Shown in pieces: positions 8,888-17,452 of a stretch of DNA of 64,000 nucleotides. A program made the translations under genes and the position numbers. The stretch is taken from NCBI GenBank assembly GCA_028716945.1, contig JAQUOT010000002.1, forward strand, positions 1-64,000, in the 5' to 3' direction. Each line of letters starts with the position of its first letter. Position 1 is the stretch's first letter. The DNA comes from Candidatus Nanoarchaeia archaeon. Lineage in GTDB: Archaea; Nanobdellota; Nanobdellia; SCGC-AAA011-G17; JAFCDX01. Below the pieces are notes generated by a model. It was not told the DNA's origin. It saw only the letters and a list, made by a program, of their open reading frames with translations, and made no database searches.

Positions 8888-9309
8888 TCTTTTTGATAAG
8901 GTAGATTCTTTTTAATGCAATGAGCTCTATAAATTTGTTCTAGCAATAAAACTCTTGCTAACTGATGTGAAAAAGTCATTTTAGATAGACTTAATTTCAT
9001 AAAAGCATTTTTCTTTATGTTTTCAGATATCCCAAAAGAGCTTCCAATTACAAAAGTTAATTTATTCCCAATTAATTTAGAAAATTCTCTTGAATCAATA
9101 TTTTTTCCTTCTTCTGTTAACACAATATAATTATCTAATTTATCTTTAACTAAATTCTCTTCTTTCTTAAGAATTTCTTCTTTAGAATTACCTGAACATT
9201 CCTTTAATTCAATTATCTCAATCTTATCAAGAGATTTTAATTTCTTCAAATATTCTTGTTCTAAAATCTTAAATTCCTGTTTTAATTTACCAAAACAAAT
9301 GATTTTCAT
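8884..9309 (-). CDS. rlmH: rRNA large-subunit pseudouridine N3-methyltransferase RlmH
   Basis: A 141-residue SPOUT methyltransferase matches RlmH along its length: N-terminal MKIICFGKLK, the knot region TFVIGSSFGIS and the C-terminal signature LSLSKMTFSHQLARVLLLEQIYRA. RlmH methylates a pseudouridine in helix 69 of 23S rRNA. The family is mainly bacterial with scattered archaeal members, so transfer is possible. The next gene on this strand starts 5 bp upstream of it. Confidence 0.9.
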   Translation of the reverse strand: MKIICFGKLKQEFKILEQEYLKKLKSLDKIEIIELKECSGNSKEEILKKEENLVKDKLDNYIVLTEEGKNIDSREFSKLIGNKLTFVIGSSFGISENIKKNAFMKLSLSKMTFSHQLARVLLLEQIYRAHCIKKNLPYQKD

Positions 9310-9314
9310 AAGAA

Positions 9315-9887
9315 TTATTTAATAGAGTTATATAAAGAAGCATGAGCTAATCCTACTAACATTATTGCTGGGATAACTCCTACTACTAAACAAATAAGTC
9401 CTGCAAGAACTACAAATATTCCTTGTAAATATATTAAAAATATTGTCCAGGTATATCCTTTTGTCATATTCCAACTTTTCTTAATTGCAGGTACTGCTTT
9501 CATTTTTTTATCAACAATTAAATAAGATACAAAACTTAATTTCAATGCAAATATTATTCCAGGTATTATCAAAAGAATAAGTCCTCCAATTACAATTAAA
9601 GCACTTAATAAATATGCAATTACAGCATCACCATAATTTTTAAATGCTTCAAATAAATCATTAATTTTAGGTTTTGTTCCTTTTATAATTTTTAATTTAA
9701 CATAATTTAATCCATATGCTAGCGGACCACAAATTAATATCCCATAAACTAAACCTGCATAAGGTATATTTCCAGGTATAGTTAATAATAAATTAATAAA
9801 AGAGATTAATAGTAGGATCCAGAAATATTTCCAAAGGTTCCCCCAACTAAGTTTATAACTTTCCCACGCACCTTGTTTATTTTTCAT
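9315..9887 (-). CDS. Polytopic membrane protein, DUF975-like
   Basis: The 190-residue protein has about five hydrophobic segments (residues about 18-42, 45-62, 92-118, 118-130 and 150-180). It carries a GPLAYGLNYVKLKIIKGTKPKI-type loop and a DLFEAF segment that resemble DUF975 and related bacterial and archaeal integral membrane proteins. Function is unknown for the family. It precedes rlmH with a 5-bp gap. Confidence 0.55.
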   Translation of the reverse strand: MKNKQGAWESYKLSWGNLWKYFWILLLISFINLLLTIPGNIPYAGLVYGILICGPLAYGLNYVKLKIIKGTKPKINDLFEAFKNYGDAVIAYLLSALIVIGGLILLIIPGIIFALKLSFVSYLIVDKKMKAVPAIKKSWNMTKGYTWTIFLIYLQGIFVVLAGLICLVVGVIPAIMLVGLAHASLYNSIK

Positions 9888-9911
9888 ATTATTATTAACA
9901 AACCTTTCTTT

Positions 9912-10838
9912 TTAAATCTTTTTAATATCAAAATTTAGATTTCCTTCTGAAGTATCAAGCATAGCCTTTATTTTTAATCCAGGTAGATCTACGTCTAAAT
10001 AATTTACTCCAGATTTTATTTTTTGTTTAGACATTTCAAATAATTTTTTAATTAATCTCTCTAATTGTTCTTTATTATCAAAAGTTATGTTAGTTTCTAC
10101 ATTTTCAATATCTTTGTAAGTTACAACTACTGGTTTGTTAACAACATCACATCTAATTTCTCTTATGTTTTTGTCTTTAAACAAAGTATCAATTTTTCCA
10201 TATCCTAAAGAATCTCTAATTAAGAAATATCTTAATCTTTCATAGTTATCTGTATTGAAAAGAACATTATATTTTTTAGATAATTTTTGTACAAGATTCA
10301 TTAAAAGTTGTTTATCATTAGCTGTTTCTGGTTTTTTAATTAATTTACTTCCAATTTTAAATTTTAATGCAGTTACAACTTGTGTTTCAGAATTTGTTAA
10401 AGTTGGTTCTTCTACAAAATATTCATTATTTTTAAAAACAGCTTTTACTAATATTTTATTTGTATCAAGAGTAACTACTAAAGGATATTCTGTTTCTTCT
10501 AGTTTTTTAGATTCAGTAAATTGAGGAACAGGAATTGATGGTCTAGCTTCTTTTGCTACAAGTTTTACTTTTGGGACAGATACATCCAACCTAATTCCTC
10601 TTTGTAATACTTTTTGTTTTATTGGAGTTACAGTTGGTCTTTTTACTAATTCAACAGTTCTTACTTCCGGTTTTTTATATTTTCTTCTTGCCGCTTCAAA
10701 TAAAGCTTTTGTAAATTTTCTTAGAATCAAAGCATTAAAATCTGTTCTTATTGGTTTTTTTTCTGCTATTTTTGCAAATTCATTTAATTTTTTCTCTTCC
10801 AATCTTAAATCATCATACAAAAATTCAATATCTTTCAT
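9912..10838 (-). CDS. Stand-alone N-domain of a type II/IV secretion ATPase
   Basis: After a basic, proline-rich N-terminal 130 residues, the C-terminal half (about 190-305) matches the N-terminal domain of archaeal GspE/FlaI-type ATPases: RYFLIRDSLGYGKIDTLFKD, IREIRCDVVNKPVVVTY, TNITFDNKEQLERLIKKL and LDVDLPGLKIKAML. The protein stops at 308 residues with no Walker A/B ATPase domain. It may therefore scaffold or regulate a pilus-type motor, or replace a domain of an ATPase encoded elsewhere. It shares an operon with a coiled-coil protein 8 bp upstream. Confidence 0.6.
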   Translation of the reverse strand: MKDIEFLYDDLRLEEKKLNEFAKIAEKKPIRTDFNALILRKFTKALFEAARRKYKKPEVRTVELVKRPTVTPIKQKVLQRGIRLDVSVPKVKLVAKEARPSIPVPQFTESKKLEETEYPLVVTLDTNKILVKAVFKNNEYFVEEPTLTNSETQVVTALKFKIGSKLIKKPETANDKQLLMNLVQKLSKKYNVLFNTDNYERLRYFLIRDSLGYGKIDTLFKDKNIREIRCDVVNKPVVVTYKDIENVETNITFDNKEQLERLIKKLFEMSKQKIKSGVNYLDVDLPGLKIKAMLDTSEGNLNFDIKKI

Positions 10839-10846
10839 TTTTAAAA

Positions 10847-11173
10847 TTAATATTCTGATAAAGGTTTAGGAGCAGCATTTACTGTTCTTCCTCTAACATA
10901 TTGTTCTAACAATAGTAAACCGCGAGCAACATTTTTATTTTGTTCTAATAATGCTTCTAATTTTCCTGCTAATGCATTGATTTGTTCGTCTGTGGTTCTT
11001 GTCTCTGAAACATGTTTTGCTGCATCTTCAAATAAAGCTAGCATTCTATCCATCCTTCTTGTTAAGTCGGACATTTGAGAAATAAGATCTACTGTTTTAG
11101 ATTGAAACATAGTTGTATTTGTTATTAATTGCCTAACTAGCCTTCCAGAATCAGTATTTTCACTTGGTGACAT
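10847..11173 (-). CDS. Coiled-coil protein paired with the GspE N-domain
   Basis: A 108-residue, mostly helical protein has Ser/Thr-rich N-terminal residues followed by a long amphipathic stretch (SKTVDLISQMSDLTRRMDRM, then KLEALLEQNKNVARGLLLLEQY). It contains no membrane segment. An AGGTAA ribosome-binding site precedes the ATG. It is 8 bp upstream of the GspE-like N-domain gene, so the two are likely co-translated and may form a complex; that is inference. Confidence 0.55.
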   Translation of the reverse strand: MSPSENTDSGRLVRQLITNTTMFQSKTVDLISQMSDLTRRMDRMLALFEDAAKHVSETRTTDEQINALAGKLEALLEQNKNVARGLLLLEQYVRGRTVNAAPKPLSEY

Positions 11174-11231
11174 ATTTTACCTCTTTTATTTATAAAAATA
11201 TAAAAGATTTTGAATTTAAAAAGGTTTCTTT

Positions 11232-11591
11232 TTAAGAATTAGTGCTATTTAAGTACTTTTCAACTGTTTCTGTAAATAATTTACCTGCTTTTTCTGCTTG
11301 TTTATGGCCTTTTTCTTCTCTTAATAAGTTTGGATAAAATATTGCAGTTATAGTCTCATTATGTATTCTAAATTTTAATTTAGAATGTCCTGTCCATTTA
11401 GAACCCAATCTGTAACCTTCTTCTATTAAAAATAATTCCATTTGATTTCCAGCTAAAGCTTTTTGAAAATCTTCATAAAGTCTTTTTCCATTGTAATGTA
11501 TTTCTTTTGGATGTAATCCGGGTTGGAAAATTTTTGTATAAATATCTAGAATTTCATCAAGATGTTCGGGTTTTATTTCCGATAACTTCAT
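11232..11591 (-). CDS. Hypothetical protein, 119 residues
   Basis: The protein begins MKLSEIKPEHLDEILDIYTKIFQ and ends in a Lys-rich helix. The internal ATG at 11589-11591 was chosen because it follows the upstream gene's stop by 1 bp. No family was recognised. It belongs to a run of four small minus-strand genes that starts with the thermosome. Confidence 0.5.
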   Translation of the reverse strand: MKLSEIKPEHLDEILDIYTKIFQPGLHPKEIHYNGKRLYEDFQKALAGNQMELFLIEEGYRLGSKWTGHSKLKFRIHNETITAIFYPNLLREEKGHKQAEKAGKLFTETVEKYLNSTNS

Positions 11592-11592
11592 T

Positions 11593-11781
11593 TTAAGCAG
11601 AACCTGGTTTACTCGCCAAATAAGCATTTCTTTGGATATTTGTTATGGGTTTTTCAGTTCTTTTTAAGTAAAAATGACATTCTCTAAAATCTTTATAATT
11701 ACAATTAGGATGATTAAATAAACACCTTATTTGTTTTGATTTTTCAAAATATATTCCATTTGGGCAAAAATTATTTTCCAT
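11593..11781 (-). CDS. Small four-cysteine protein
   Basis: A 62-residue protein has cysteines at 6, 20, 27 and 35 (FCPNG, IRC, PNC, REC), which could bind zinc or an iron-sulphur centre. The start at 11781 leaves two bases after the upstream gene's stop, as expected in this tight operon. No family was recognised. Confidence 0.5.
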   Translation of the reverse strand: MENNFCPNGIYFEKSKQIRCLFNHPNCNYKDFRECHFYLKRTEKPITNIQRNAYLASKPGSA

Positions 11782-11783
11782 TT

Positions 11784-12083
11784 TTATAATCCAGTAACAC
11801 ATGCTATTCCCATAGGTAAATATTTCAAACATCCTGTGTCTTTATAGTGATATACTCTTATCTTCTTTGTTAAAATTTCAGTTGCTTCTTTAAGAGAACT
11901 TGCTTCAATTAATAATGCAGGGTTGCCTTCGTTTATTTCTAAAGGCAAATCTAATTTTTTACTAAATATAGATAAAAATTGCAGGTCGTTTTCATATCTA
12001 CCAAATTCTAGTTCCATATTATTTGGAAAAAAAATATCAAAGATATAATAAATATCTGCTGTATCCATCTTTATTTTTTCCAT
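11784..12083 (-). CDS. Hypothetical protein downstream of the thermosome
   Basis: The 99-residue protein (MEKIKMDTADIYYIFDIFFP...) starts one base after the thermosome stop. An earlier ATG would overlap the thermosome, so the start at 12083 is preferred. It has an alpha/beta pattern without recognisable catalytic motifs and ends in a short hydrophobic tail (LPMGIACVTGL). Function is unknown. Confidence 0.45.
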   Translation of the reverse strand: MEKIKMDTADIYYIFDIFFPNNMELEFGRYENDLQFLSIFSKKLDLPLEINEGNPALLIEASSLKEATEILTKKIRVYHYKDTGCLKYLPMGIACVTGL

Positions 12084-12084
12084 T

Positions 12085-13695
12085 TTACATTTCTCCTTGA
12101 TAAGGCATTTGTGGTTTAGTTTCTTTTGAAGCAATTATATCATCAATTCTTAATATCATGATTGCAACTTCTGTTGCTGATTTTATAGCTTGAGTTTTTA
12201 TTTTTAATGGTTCAATAACTCCAAGTTTCCAAGAGTCTGCAATTCTTCCTGTAAATACATCAATGCCCGCCCATTTCTTTCCTTCATCGTGTTTTTGTTT
12301 TAATGCAGTAAGTAAATCAATAGGATCAATACCTGAATTTTCTGCTAAAGTTCTTGGAATTATTTCAAGAGCTTCTGCAAAAGCTAAAACAGCTAATTGT
12401 TCTCTTCCAGATAAAGTATTTGCGAATTTTCTTAAATTTCTAGCAACTTCTGTTTCTGTTGAACCTGCACCTGCAACAACTCTTCCTAATTTTAATGCTG
12501 CACTTATATCTCCTAATGCATCTTTGATTGCTCTTTCAGTTTCATCAACAACATGTTGTGTTCCACCTTTTATTAACATTGTAACAGCTTTAGGATTTCT
12601 GCATTCTTTTACAAAAGTCATTTCTTCATCATTGATTTTAACTTCTTCTACAATACCTGCAGCACCTAAATCTTTTCCACTTAAATCTTCTAGATTTGTA
12701 ATTATTCTTGCTTTAGTTGCCCTTGATAGTTTTTCCATATCAGATTGTTTAATTCTTCTTGCAGCATAAATTCCATATTTAGCTAAATAATGTTGTACAA
12801 GATCATCAATACCTTTTTGGCAGAATACTACATTTGCTCCTGAAGCATATATTTTATCTGCTATTCTTTTAAGAATTTCTTCTTCTTTGTTTAAAAAAGA
12901 CTGCATTTGTTCAGGACTTGTTATTGATATTTTTGCTTCTATTTCTGTGTTTTTTAATTCTAAAGCGCAATCTATCAAAGCAACTTTAGCATTTTTAATT
13001 AATCTTGGCATTGAAGGATGAACTTTTTCTTTATCAAGAATTATTCCTTCTATTAATTCAGAATCTTCTATACTAGCTCCAACACTTTTTTCTAATTTAA
13101 TATTTTCTAAATCAATTTTTAATTGGTGATCTTCGATATCAATTATTTTTTTAATTGCTCTTATTGATAATTCTGCTAATTTTTCTTTTGCTGATTCTGC
13201 TGCTTTTCCTGTCATTGCAGTCATTGCAATATTTCTTAAAGTTGTATCATCATTTATTGTAATTTTTTCAGACATATTATATAAAATAACTTGTGCTTTA
13301 TCAGCAGCAATTCTGTAACCTTTTGCGATTACAGTAGGATGTACTTCTTTATCAATCAAATCTTCAGCTTTTTTTAATAATTCTCCTGCTAAAACAACAG
13401 CAGTGGTAGTTCCATCACCAACTTCATTTTCTTGAGTTCTTGCAACTTCAACTAACATTTTAGCTGCAGGATGTTCTATCTGCATTTCTTCTAGAATTGT
13501 TACACCATCATTTGTTATAGTAACTCCACCAAAAGAATCAACTAACATTTTATCCATTCCTTTAGGACCTAAAGTAGTTCTTACGGTTTCTGCTACTATC
13601 TTAGCTGCTGCAATATTGTTTCTTTGAGCATCTCTGCCTCTAGTTCTCATTGCACTTTCAGGTAAAATATAGATTGGTTGTTGTTGATCTGCCAT
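12085..13695 (-). CDS. thsA: Thermosome subunit (group II chaperonin)
   Basis: The 536-residue protein is full length for a CCT/thermosome subunit. Diagnostic segments are [20 protein letters not shown] (ATP site), [35 protein letters not shown] (catalytic Asp), AMTGKAAES and [14 protein letters not shown]. It folds proteins in an ATP-driven double ring with a built-in lid. The start at 13695 ([12 protein letters not shown]) is preferred to one seven codons upstream, because the family normally begins shortly before this segment. The C-terminus YQGEM replaces the usual Gly-Met repeats. Confidence 0.96.
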   Translation of the reverse strand: MADQQQPIYILPESAMRTRGRDAQRNNIAAAKIVAETVRTTLGPKGMDKMLVDSFGGVTITNDGVTILEEMQIEHPAAKMLVEVARTQENEVGDGTTTAVVLAGELLKKAEDLIDKEVHPTVIAKGYRIAADKAQVILYNMSEKITINDDTTLRNIAMTAMTGKAAESAKEKLAELSIRAIKKIIDIEDHQLKIDLENIKLEKSVGASIEDSELIEGIILDKEKVHPSMPRLIKNAKVALIDCALELKNTEIEAKISITSPEQMQSFLNKEEEILKRIADKIYASGANVVFCQKGIDDLVQHYLAKYGIYAARRIKQSDMEKLSRATKARIITNLEDLSGKDLGAAGIVEEVKINDEEMTFVKECRNPKAVTMLIKGGTQHVVDETERAIKDALGDISAALKLGRVVAGAGSTETEVARNLRKFANTLSGREQLAVLAFAEALEIIPRTLAENSGIDPIDLLTALKQKHDEGKKWAGIDVFTGRIADSWKLGVIEPLKIKTQAIKSATEVAIMILRIDDIIASKETKPQMPYQGEM

Positions 13696-13749
13696 ATTAG
13701 ATATAGTTAACCCCAAAAGTAACCATTATCAAGTGGTTTATAAATTTTA

Positions 13750-14412
13750 CTATATCTTTTGGCATACAAAGAAACAGTGATCTCGTTCAAATGGATCTAA
13801 CTCTTTAAAGTCAATTATCTTTAGTTTTGTAGCTAATTGAGTCTTAACTTCATAATAAATCTTCTTTGGAACTTGTGTAACATCAATACTTCTTGATTTT
13901 ATAGCAATTAAAACATAACCTTTATCTTTTAAGAACTTTAGATTTTTAAACAAAATTTCAACTTGGTTTTTTTGGGCTATATCCTGATAGATTACATCAA
14001 CTTTTTCAATTCTATTTTCATATTGTTCTGGTTTGTTTGAATCTGCTAATATTGGAATCATATTTTTTCTTTCTTCACAGATAAAATACAAATCTCTTAC
14101 AACTCTTGGAGCAATATCTACACAAAATATTTCACCATTTCTTATTATATCTGAGATATGTACAGGAGTATAACCGTGTCCTGCTCCTAAATATAATATT
14201 TTTTGATTTTCTTTTATAGGAATCATAGAAATATTTTTTATTGCAGCTGCAGCCAATTTAGATCTTTTAACACTGAATTCAATATATTTTGAATTTCCTT
14301 CTTTAGTATCTCTTTCATCAAAGAAATTTTTTCCATCCAAAGATTTTGTAAATAAATATCTAGTTCTTCTTTTATAATCTTCAAATATTCCAGTATATTT
14401 AGTTGATTTCAT
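13750..14412 (-). CDS. flpA: Fibrillarin-like rRNA/tRNA 2'-O-methyltransferase
   Basis: The 220-residue Rossmann methyltransferase has fibrillarin signatures: N-terminal GIFEDYKRRTRYLFTKSLDG, SAM motif ILYLGAGHGYTPVHISDI, FCVDIAPRVVRDL, ADSNKP, and VIYQDIAQ followed by AIKSRSID. It is the catalytic subunit of box C/D RNPs. It overlaps the Nop5 gene by 4 bp, the usual archaeal pairing. Confidence 0.95.
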   Translation of the reverse strand: MKSTKYTGIFEDYKRRTRYLFTKSLDGKNFFDERDTKEGNSKYIEFSVKRSKLAAAAIKNISMIPIKENQKILYLGAGHGYTPVHISDIIRNGEIFCVDIAPRVVRDLYFICEERKNMIPILADSNKPEQYENRIEKVDVIYQDIAQKNQVEILFKNLKFLKDKGYVLIAIKSRSIDVTQVPKKIYYEVKTQLATKLKIIDFKELDPFERDHCFFVCQKI

Positions 14413-15050
14413 TTTTTTCTAAAATAATCCTTTTTAACTGCTATTGAAATTTTTGCTGCTAAATGTCTTGCAGCTTTTCCTCTGTTTTTATCTTTTGAAA
14501 TTGATTCATGATTATATATTACTCCGAACTTAGGTGCACGTGCTCCTTCTTTTAAATGTCTGAACAAAGCTTTTTCTGCTCCAAGAACTTGTATTGTACT
14601 TGAAGGTAATTCTGCTAGATGTTTTAAATCATTAGCCAAAGAAATTAATCTTGCTCCAACTAAAGGTCCTGCAGTTTCTAATAAAAATGGACATTCTTTT
14701 TTCATTAAAGTTTCCAAATATTTTTCTTGTTTTTCTTTGGTATCAATTAATTTTTCAATTACTTCTACTAAATCTAAAACAGAATCTAAATCTTCTTTGT
14801 CTAAGTCTATACCTACTTTTCCTTTTTTAAATTTTTTAATTTCATTCAATAATTGTTTTTGATCTTCTATTTTCATTGATTCAGAATTGTAATATCCATA
14901 GCGCTCTCTTAAATTGGATAATAATTTGCTTATAACAGCAATTAAGTTATCTATAGAGTGAATAGTTTGAACTATGATAATATCCTTATGTATAGCCTTT
15001 CTTAAGGATTCTGCAGTTAATTTTAAGTTTAGTTCTCTTAAATTTTCCAT
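14409..15050 (-). CDS. nop5: Nop5/NOP56-58 C/D RNP scaffold, N-terminally shortened
   Basis: The C-terminal Nop domain is clear (GPLVGARLISLANDLKHLAE, LGAEKALFRHLKEGARAPKFGVIYNHE, NRGKAARHLAAKI), preceded by the coiled-coil region with LRERYGYYNSES in place of the usual LREWYGLYFPEL. At 213 residues it is much shorter than typical archaeal Nop5 (roughly 370-400). It lacks most of the N-terminal domain known to bind fibrillarin and begins just before the coiled coil. No coding remains are evident upstream (the next gene starts at 15113 on the other strand). It still overlaps flpA, so the RNP is probably made with an altered interface. Confidence 0.85.
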   Translation of the reverse strand: MENLRELNLKLTAESLRKAIHKDIIIVQTIHSIDNLIAVISKLLSNLRERYGYYNSESMKIEDQKQLLNEIKKFKKGKVGIDLDKEDLDSVLDLVEVIEKLIDTKEKQEKYLETLMKKECPFLLETAGPLVGARLISLANDLKHLAELPSSTIQVLGAEKALFRHLKEGARAPKFGVIYNHESISKDKNRGKAARHLAAKISIAVKKDYFRKK

Positions 15051-15112
15051 ATTTCTTTAAAAATCGGCAGATATATAAAGGTTTTTAGCTTCTCTAATCA
15101 AGAGGGGTTAAA

Positions 15113-15643
15113 ATGTTAACAGGGGTTAAAGTTGCTGATGCAATGACTATAAAACCATTTATAGTCAAGCCGAGTACTTCTATTCAAGATGCAGCTCAAT
15201 TAATGAGAGATAAAAAAGTTGGTTCTTTGTTAGTGGCAGAAGAAAATGTTCTACAGGGAATTATAACTGAAAAAGATTTTGTTGATAAAGTTATAGCAAA
15301 AAGTATGGATCCTAAAAAAACAAGAGTTTCTGATGTAATGGTAAAAAATGTTACTACGGTAAGTCCTAATATGGATTTATTTGAAGCAATAAAAGTAATG
15401 GCAAAATCCAATGTAAAAAGATTGCCTGTTGTTGATAAAAATTTATTGGTAGGTTATTTAACTTCTAAAGACGTATTATCTATACAACCAGATTTATTAG
15501 AAATATTAACAGAAAGATTCCATATAAGAGAAATGGATAGAAAACCAGCAATGACAGAAGGAGAATGTACTAATTGTGGAAGATATACTGTTGTTAAAAG
15601 AAAATTTGATAAATTAATTTGTTTTGATTGTCTTTACAAGTGA
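15113..15643 (+). CDS. Paired CBS-domain protein with C-terminal zinc ribbon
   Basis: Two CBS repeats (residues about 8-62 and 75-130, each with an ADAMT/SDVMV opening and GIITEKD or GYLTSKD ending) are followed by a CTNC...CFDC zinc ribbon (about 150-174). Archaeal proteins of this type sense adenosine nucleotides or SAM-like ligands; the ribbon may contact nucleic acid. It is divergent from nop5. The sequence GAGGGGTTAAAATG provides a ribosome-binding site. Confidence 0.8.
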   Translation: MLTGVKVADAMTIKPFIVKPSTSIQDAAQLMRDKKVGSLLVAEENVLQGIITEKDFVDKVIAKSMDPKKTRVSDVMVKNVTTVSPNMDLFEAIKVMAKSNVKRLPVVDKNLLVGYLTSKDVLSIQPDLLEILTERFHIREMDRKPAMTEGECTNCGRYTVVKRKFDKLICFDCLYK

Positions 15644-15663
15644 ATTTTATATCTAATTATAAT

Positions 15664-16038
15664 ATGAAAATACAATCTACTGAAGAATTAGAAAAAATAG
15701 TTGAAGGTAAAGGTTTTAAGGAAATTAAAGAATTTATGGAAAAAACAGAAGGTATTTTTAGCTTGATTAATCCAGTTCCTTATTCTGATGTTTTAAGATA
15801 TGAAAAAATGCTTGAAAAATATGATAAAATTAATTTAAAAGGATATCCTTTACTCCAAGAGATTTCTGATAAGAATCAACTTAAAGGACTTGATTTGATA
15901 AAACTTTGGTCTTATATGATGTCCAGACAATTCAACAAAGGAGTTGAAAAAACATTAAAGAGATATAAAGAGCTAAGTGTTGGTAGAAAGCATTCTAATA
16001 AAAGGTATGGACTTGCTCTTCAAAATACAGCATTATAA
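15664..16038 (+). CDS. Hypothetical helical protein, 124 residues
   Basis: The protein (MKIQSTEELEKIVEGKGFKE...) is mainly alpha-helical with a basic C-terminus (KRYKELSVGRKHSNKRYG). The ATG at 15664 is preferred because an earlier start overlaps the CBS gene. No family was recognised. It follows the CBS gene by 20 bp and may share its transcript. Confidence 0.5.
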   Translation: MKIQSTEELEKIVEGKGFKEIKEFMEKTEGIFSLINPVPYSDVLRYEKMLEKYDKINLKGYPLLQEISDKNQLKGLDLIKLWSYMMSRQFNKGVEKTLKRYKELSVGRKHSNKRYGLALQNTAL

Positions 16039-16056
16039 TTTATTAAAATAAAAAGA

Positions 16057-16530
16057 TTATATAATTTTTAATTTTTCTGTAAATTCTTTAACTTTTTCAG
16101 AATAATTATTATTAATCACATCTTTGGTTTTTAATTTCAAACAAGCAACAGATTTTTTATTGCATAATTTTTCCATACATTTGAAAGTCCTATTTGCTCC
16201 ACTTCCTCCCATTGTACAGAAAAATGCAACTTTTCTAAGATGTTCTTTATTTTTTGTAATATAAGTTCTTATAGGACAGCACATATTCCAAGCCCAAATA
16301 GGAGTTCCAATAATAACTAAATCATAAATTGAAGGATCTTTATTAGTATCTTTTAATTTTGTTAATTTTTTTAATGTAGCTTGTTTTCCAGATTTTATAT
16401 AACCCTTAACTCCAACTCTATTTTCACAATCAAATATTTCTTCTATATCACATTTTAATTTTTTAGAAATATTTTCAGCGATTTTTTTAGTGGTTCCTGT
16501 TCTTGAATAAAAAATAACTAGAGTTTTCAT
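16057..16530 (-). CDS. Flavodoxin-like protein
   Basis: The 157-residue protein starts with the FMN phosphate-binding loop IFYSRTGTTKKIAENI and continues with YDLVIIGTPIWAWNMCCPIRTYI and VAFFCTMGGSG, matching the flavodoxin fold with both FMN-contacting loops. It probably carries electrons or acts as an FMN-dependent reductase. It also contains several cysteines (MCC, KCMEKLC), unusual for flavodoxins. Confidence 0.8.
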   Translation of the reverse strand: MKTLVIFYSRTGTTKKIAENISKKLKCDIEEIFDCENRVGVKGYIKSGKQATLKKLTKLKDTNKDPSIYDLVIIGTPIWAWNMCCPIRTYITKNKEHLRKVAFFCTMGGSGANRTFKCMEKLCNKKSVACLKLKTKDVINNNYSEKVKEFTEKLKII

Positions 16531-16609
16531 TCAATTTGAGAATAATAGCTTATTTATAAATCTTTTTTGTATTAGTAAAGTTTATTAATCTCTTTTAATT
16601 AAGATAATT

Positions 16610-17089
16610 ATGTCAGAAATAAATTATGTTATAGATAAAATAGAGGTAAAATTTAAAGGGGCAATCGATCTTAATGAATTCTATCATATGTTGAAAGATG
16701 AATTAGAAACTTTAGGTTATAGTTTACAAGAAAAAGAATTTGTAGAACAACAAAAAGAAGCTCTTACTGTAAAATGGAAAGCAACAAGATTAGTTGATGA
16801 ATATACACAATTTATTTTAAAAATTTCATTAAAAGCAGAAGAACTAACAAAAGTTGATGTTAAAAAGAAAAGATTAGACAAAGGACATTTCAATGTTTCT
16901 GTTAAAGCACAAATTGAAAGAGATTATGAAGACAGATGGGTTGGTCCTATCAAGACTTTTATTAGAGGAGTTTATGATAGGTATCTTGTTCCTGAAAAAT
17001 TTAATAAATTAGAAGCAGAACTAAAAGACGATGCTTATACTATCATAGAACGTGTTAAAGCTTATTTAAACACCATTAAAATAAGATGA
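16610..17089 (+). CDS. Conserved hypothetical protein, 159 residues
   Basis: An alpha+beta protein (MSEINYVIDKIEVKFKGAID...) is rich in beta strands and ends in a helix (AYTIIERVKAYLNTIKIR). No membrane segment is present. It overlaps the cupin gene by ATGA. The last codons lie inside a 27-bp sequence repeated downstream of the cupin gene. A TATA-like stretch lies before 16610. Function is unknown. Confidence 0.55.
   Translation: MSEINYVIDKIEVKFKGAIDLNEFYHMLKDELETLGYSLQEKEFVEQQKEALTVKWKATRLVDEYTQFILKISLKAEELTKVDVKKKRLDKGHFNVSVKAQIERDYEDRWVGPIKTFIRGVYDRYLVPEKFNKLEAELKDDAYTIIERVKAYLNTIKIR
17061..17087 (+). repeat. 27-bp direct repeat, copy 1
   Basis: The sequence CTTATTTAAACACC followed by ATTAAAATAAGAT recurs at 17424-17450 with one mismatch (26 of 27). 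The two copies flank the cupin gene. Each copy starts CTTATTT and ends AAATAAG before GAT, so it can form a 7-bp hairpin. Copy 1 forms the last codons of the preceding gene. Confidence 0.85.
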
Positions 17090-17394
17090 AAAAATTCTTA
17101 GCCAATCAAGATGGTTGGTATTGTGGTTATTGGAATAATTCTCCATTACAAATAAAATATTCTTCTGGAAGACCTTTAAAAAAAGAAAAAGTTCATTTAC
17201 ATAATTTTTCAGAATATTATCTTGTTTTGAATGGAACATTAACTTTAGAAATTGATAAAAAAATAGTAAAAGTTGGAAAGTTAGAGTTGTTGATGATAGA
17301 ATCTGGCGAATCTCATAAAATAGTCAAAAAAGAGCCTAAAAGCTGTTCTTACGTAATTATTAAAGAAAAATCGTATTCTAATAATAAAAAATGA
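17086..17394 (+). CDS. Small cupin-fold protein
   Basis: The 102-residue protein has a single cupin barrel with HLHNFSEYYLVLNGTLTLEID (metal-binding His/His/Glu-like motif 1) and ESGESHKI (motif 2 His). Such small cupins bind sugars or metals, or regulate enzymes; the ligand is unknown. It overlaps the preceding gene by 4 bp and lies between two near-identical 27-bp direct repeats, which suggests it was inserted or duplicated as a unit. Confidence 0.75.
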   Translation: MKKFLANQDGWYCGYWNNSPLQIKYSSGRPLKKEKVHLHNFSEYYLVLNGTLTLEIDKKIVKVGKLELLMIESGESHKIVKKEPKSCSYVIIKEKSYSNNKK

Positions 17395-17423
17395 TACATA
17401 TAAGATTCTAAAATATATTAAAA

Positions 17424-17450
17424 CTTATTTAAACACCCTTAAAATAAGAT
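17424..17450 (+). repeat. 27-bp direct repeat, copy 2
   Basis: This copy matches 17061-17087 at 26 of 27 positions (C for A after CACC). It lies in the non-coding gap after the cupin gene and overlaps no gene. Confidence 0.85.
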
Positions 17451-17452
17451 AA

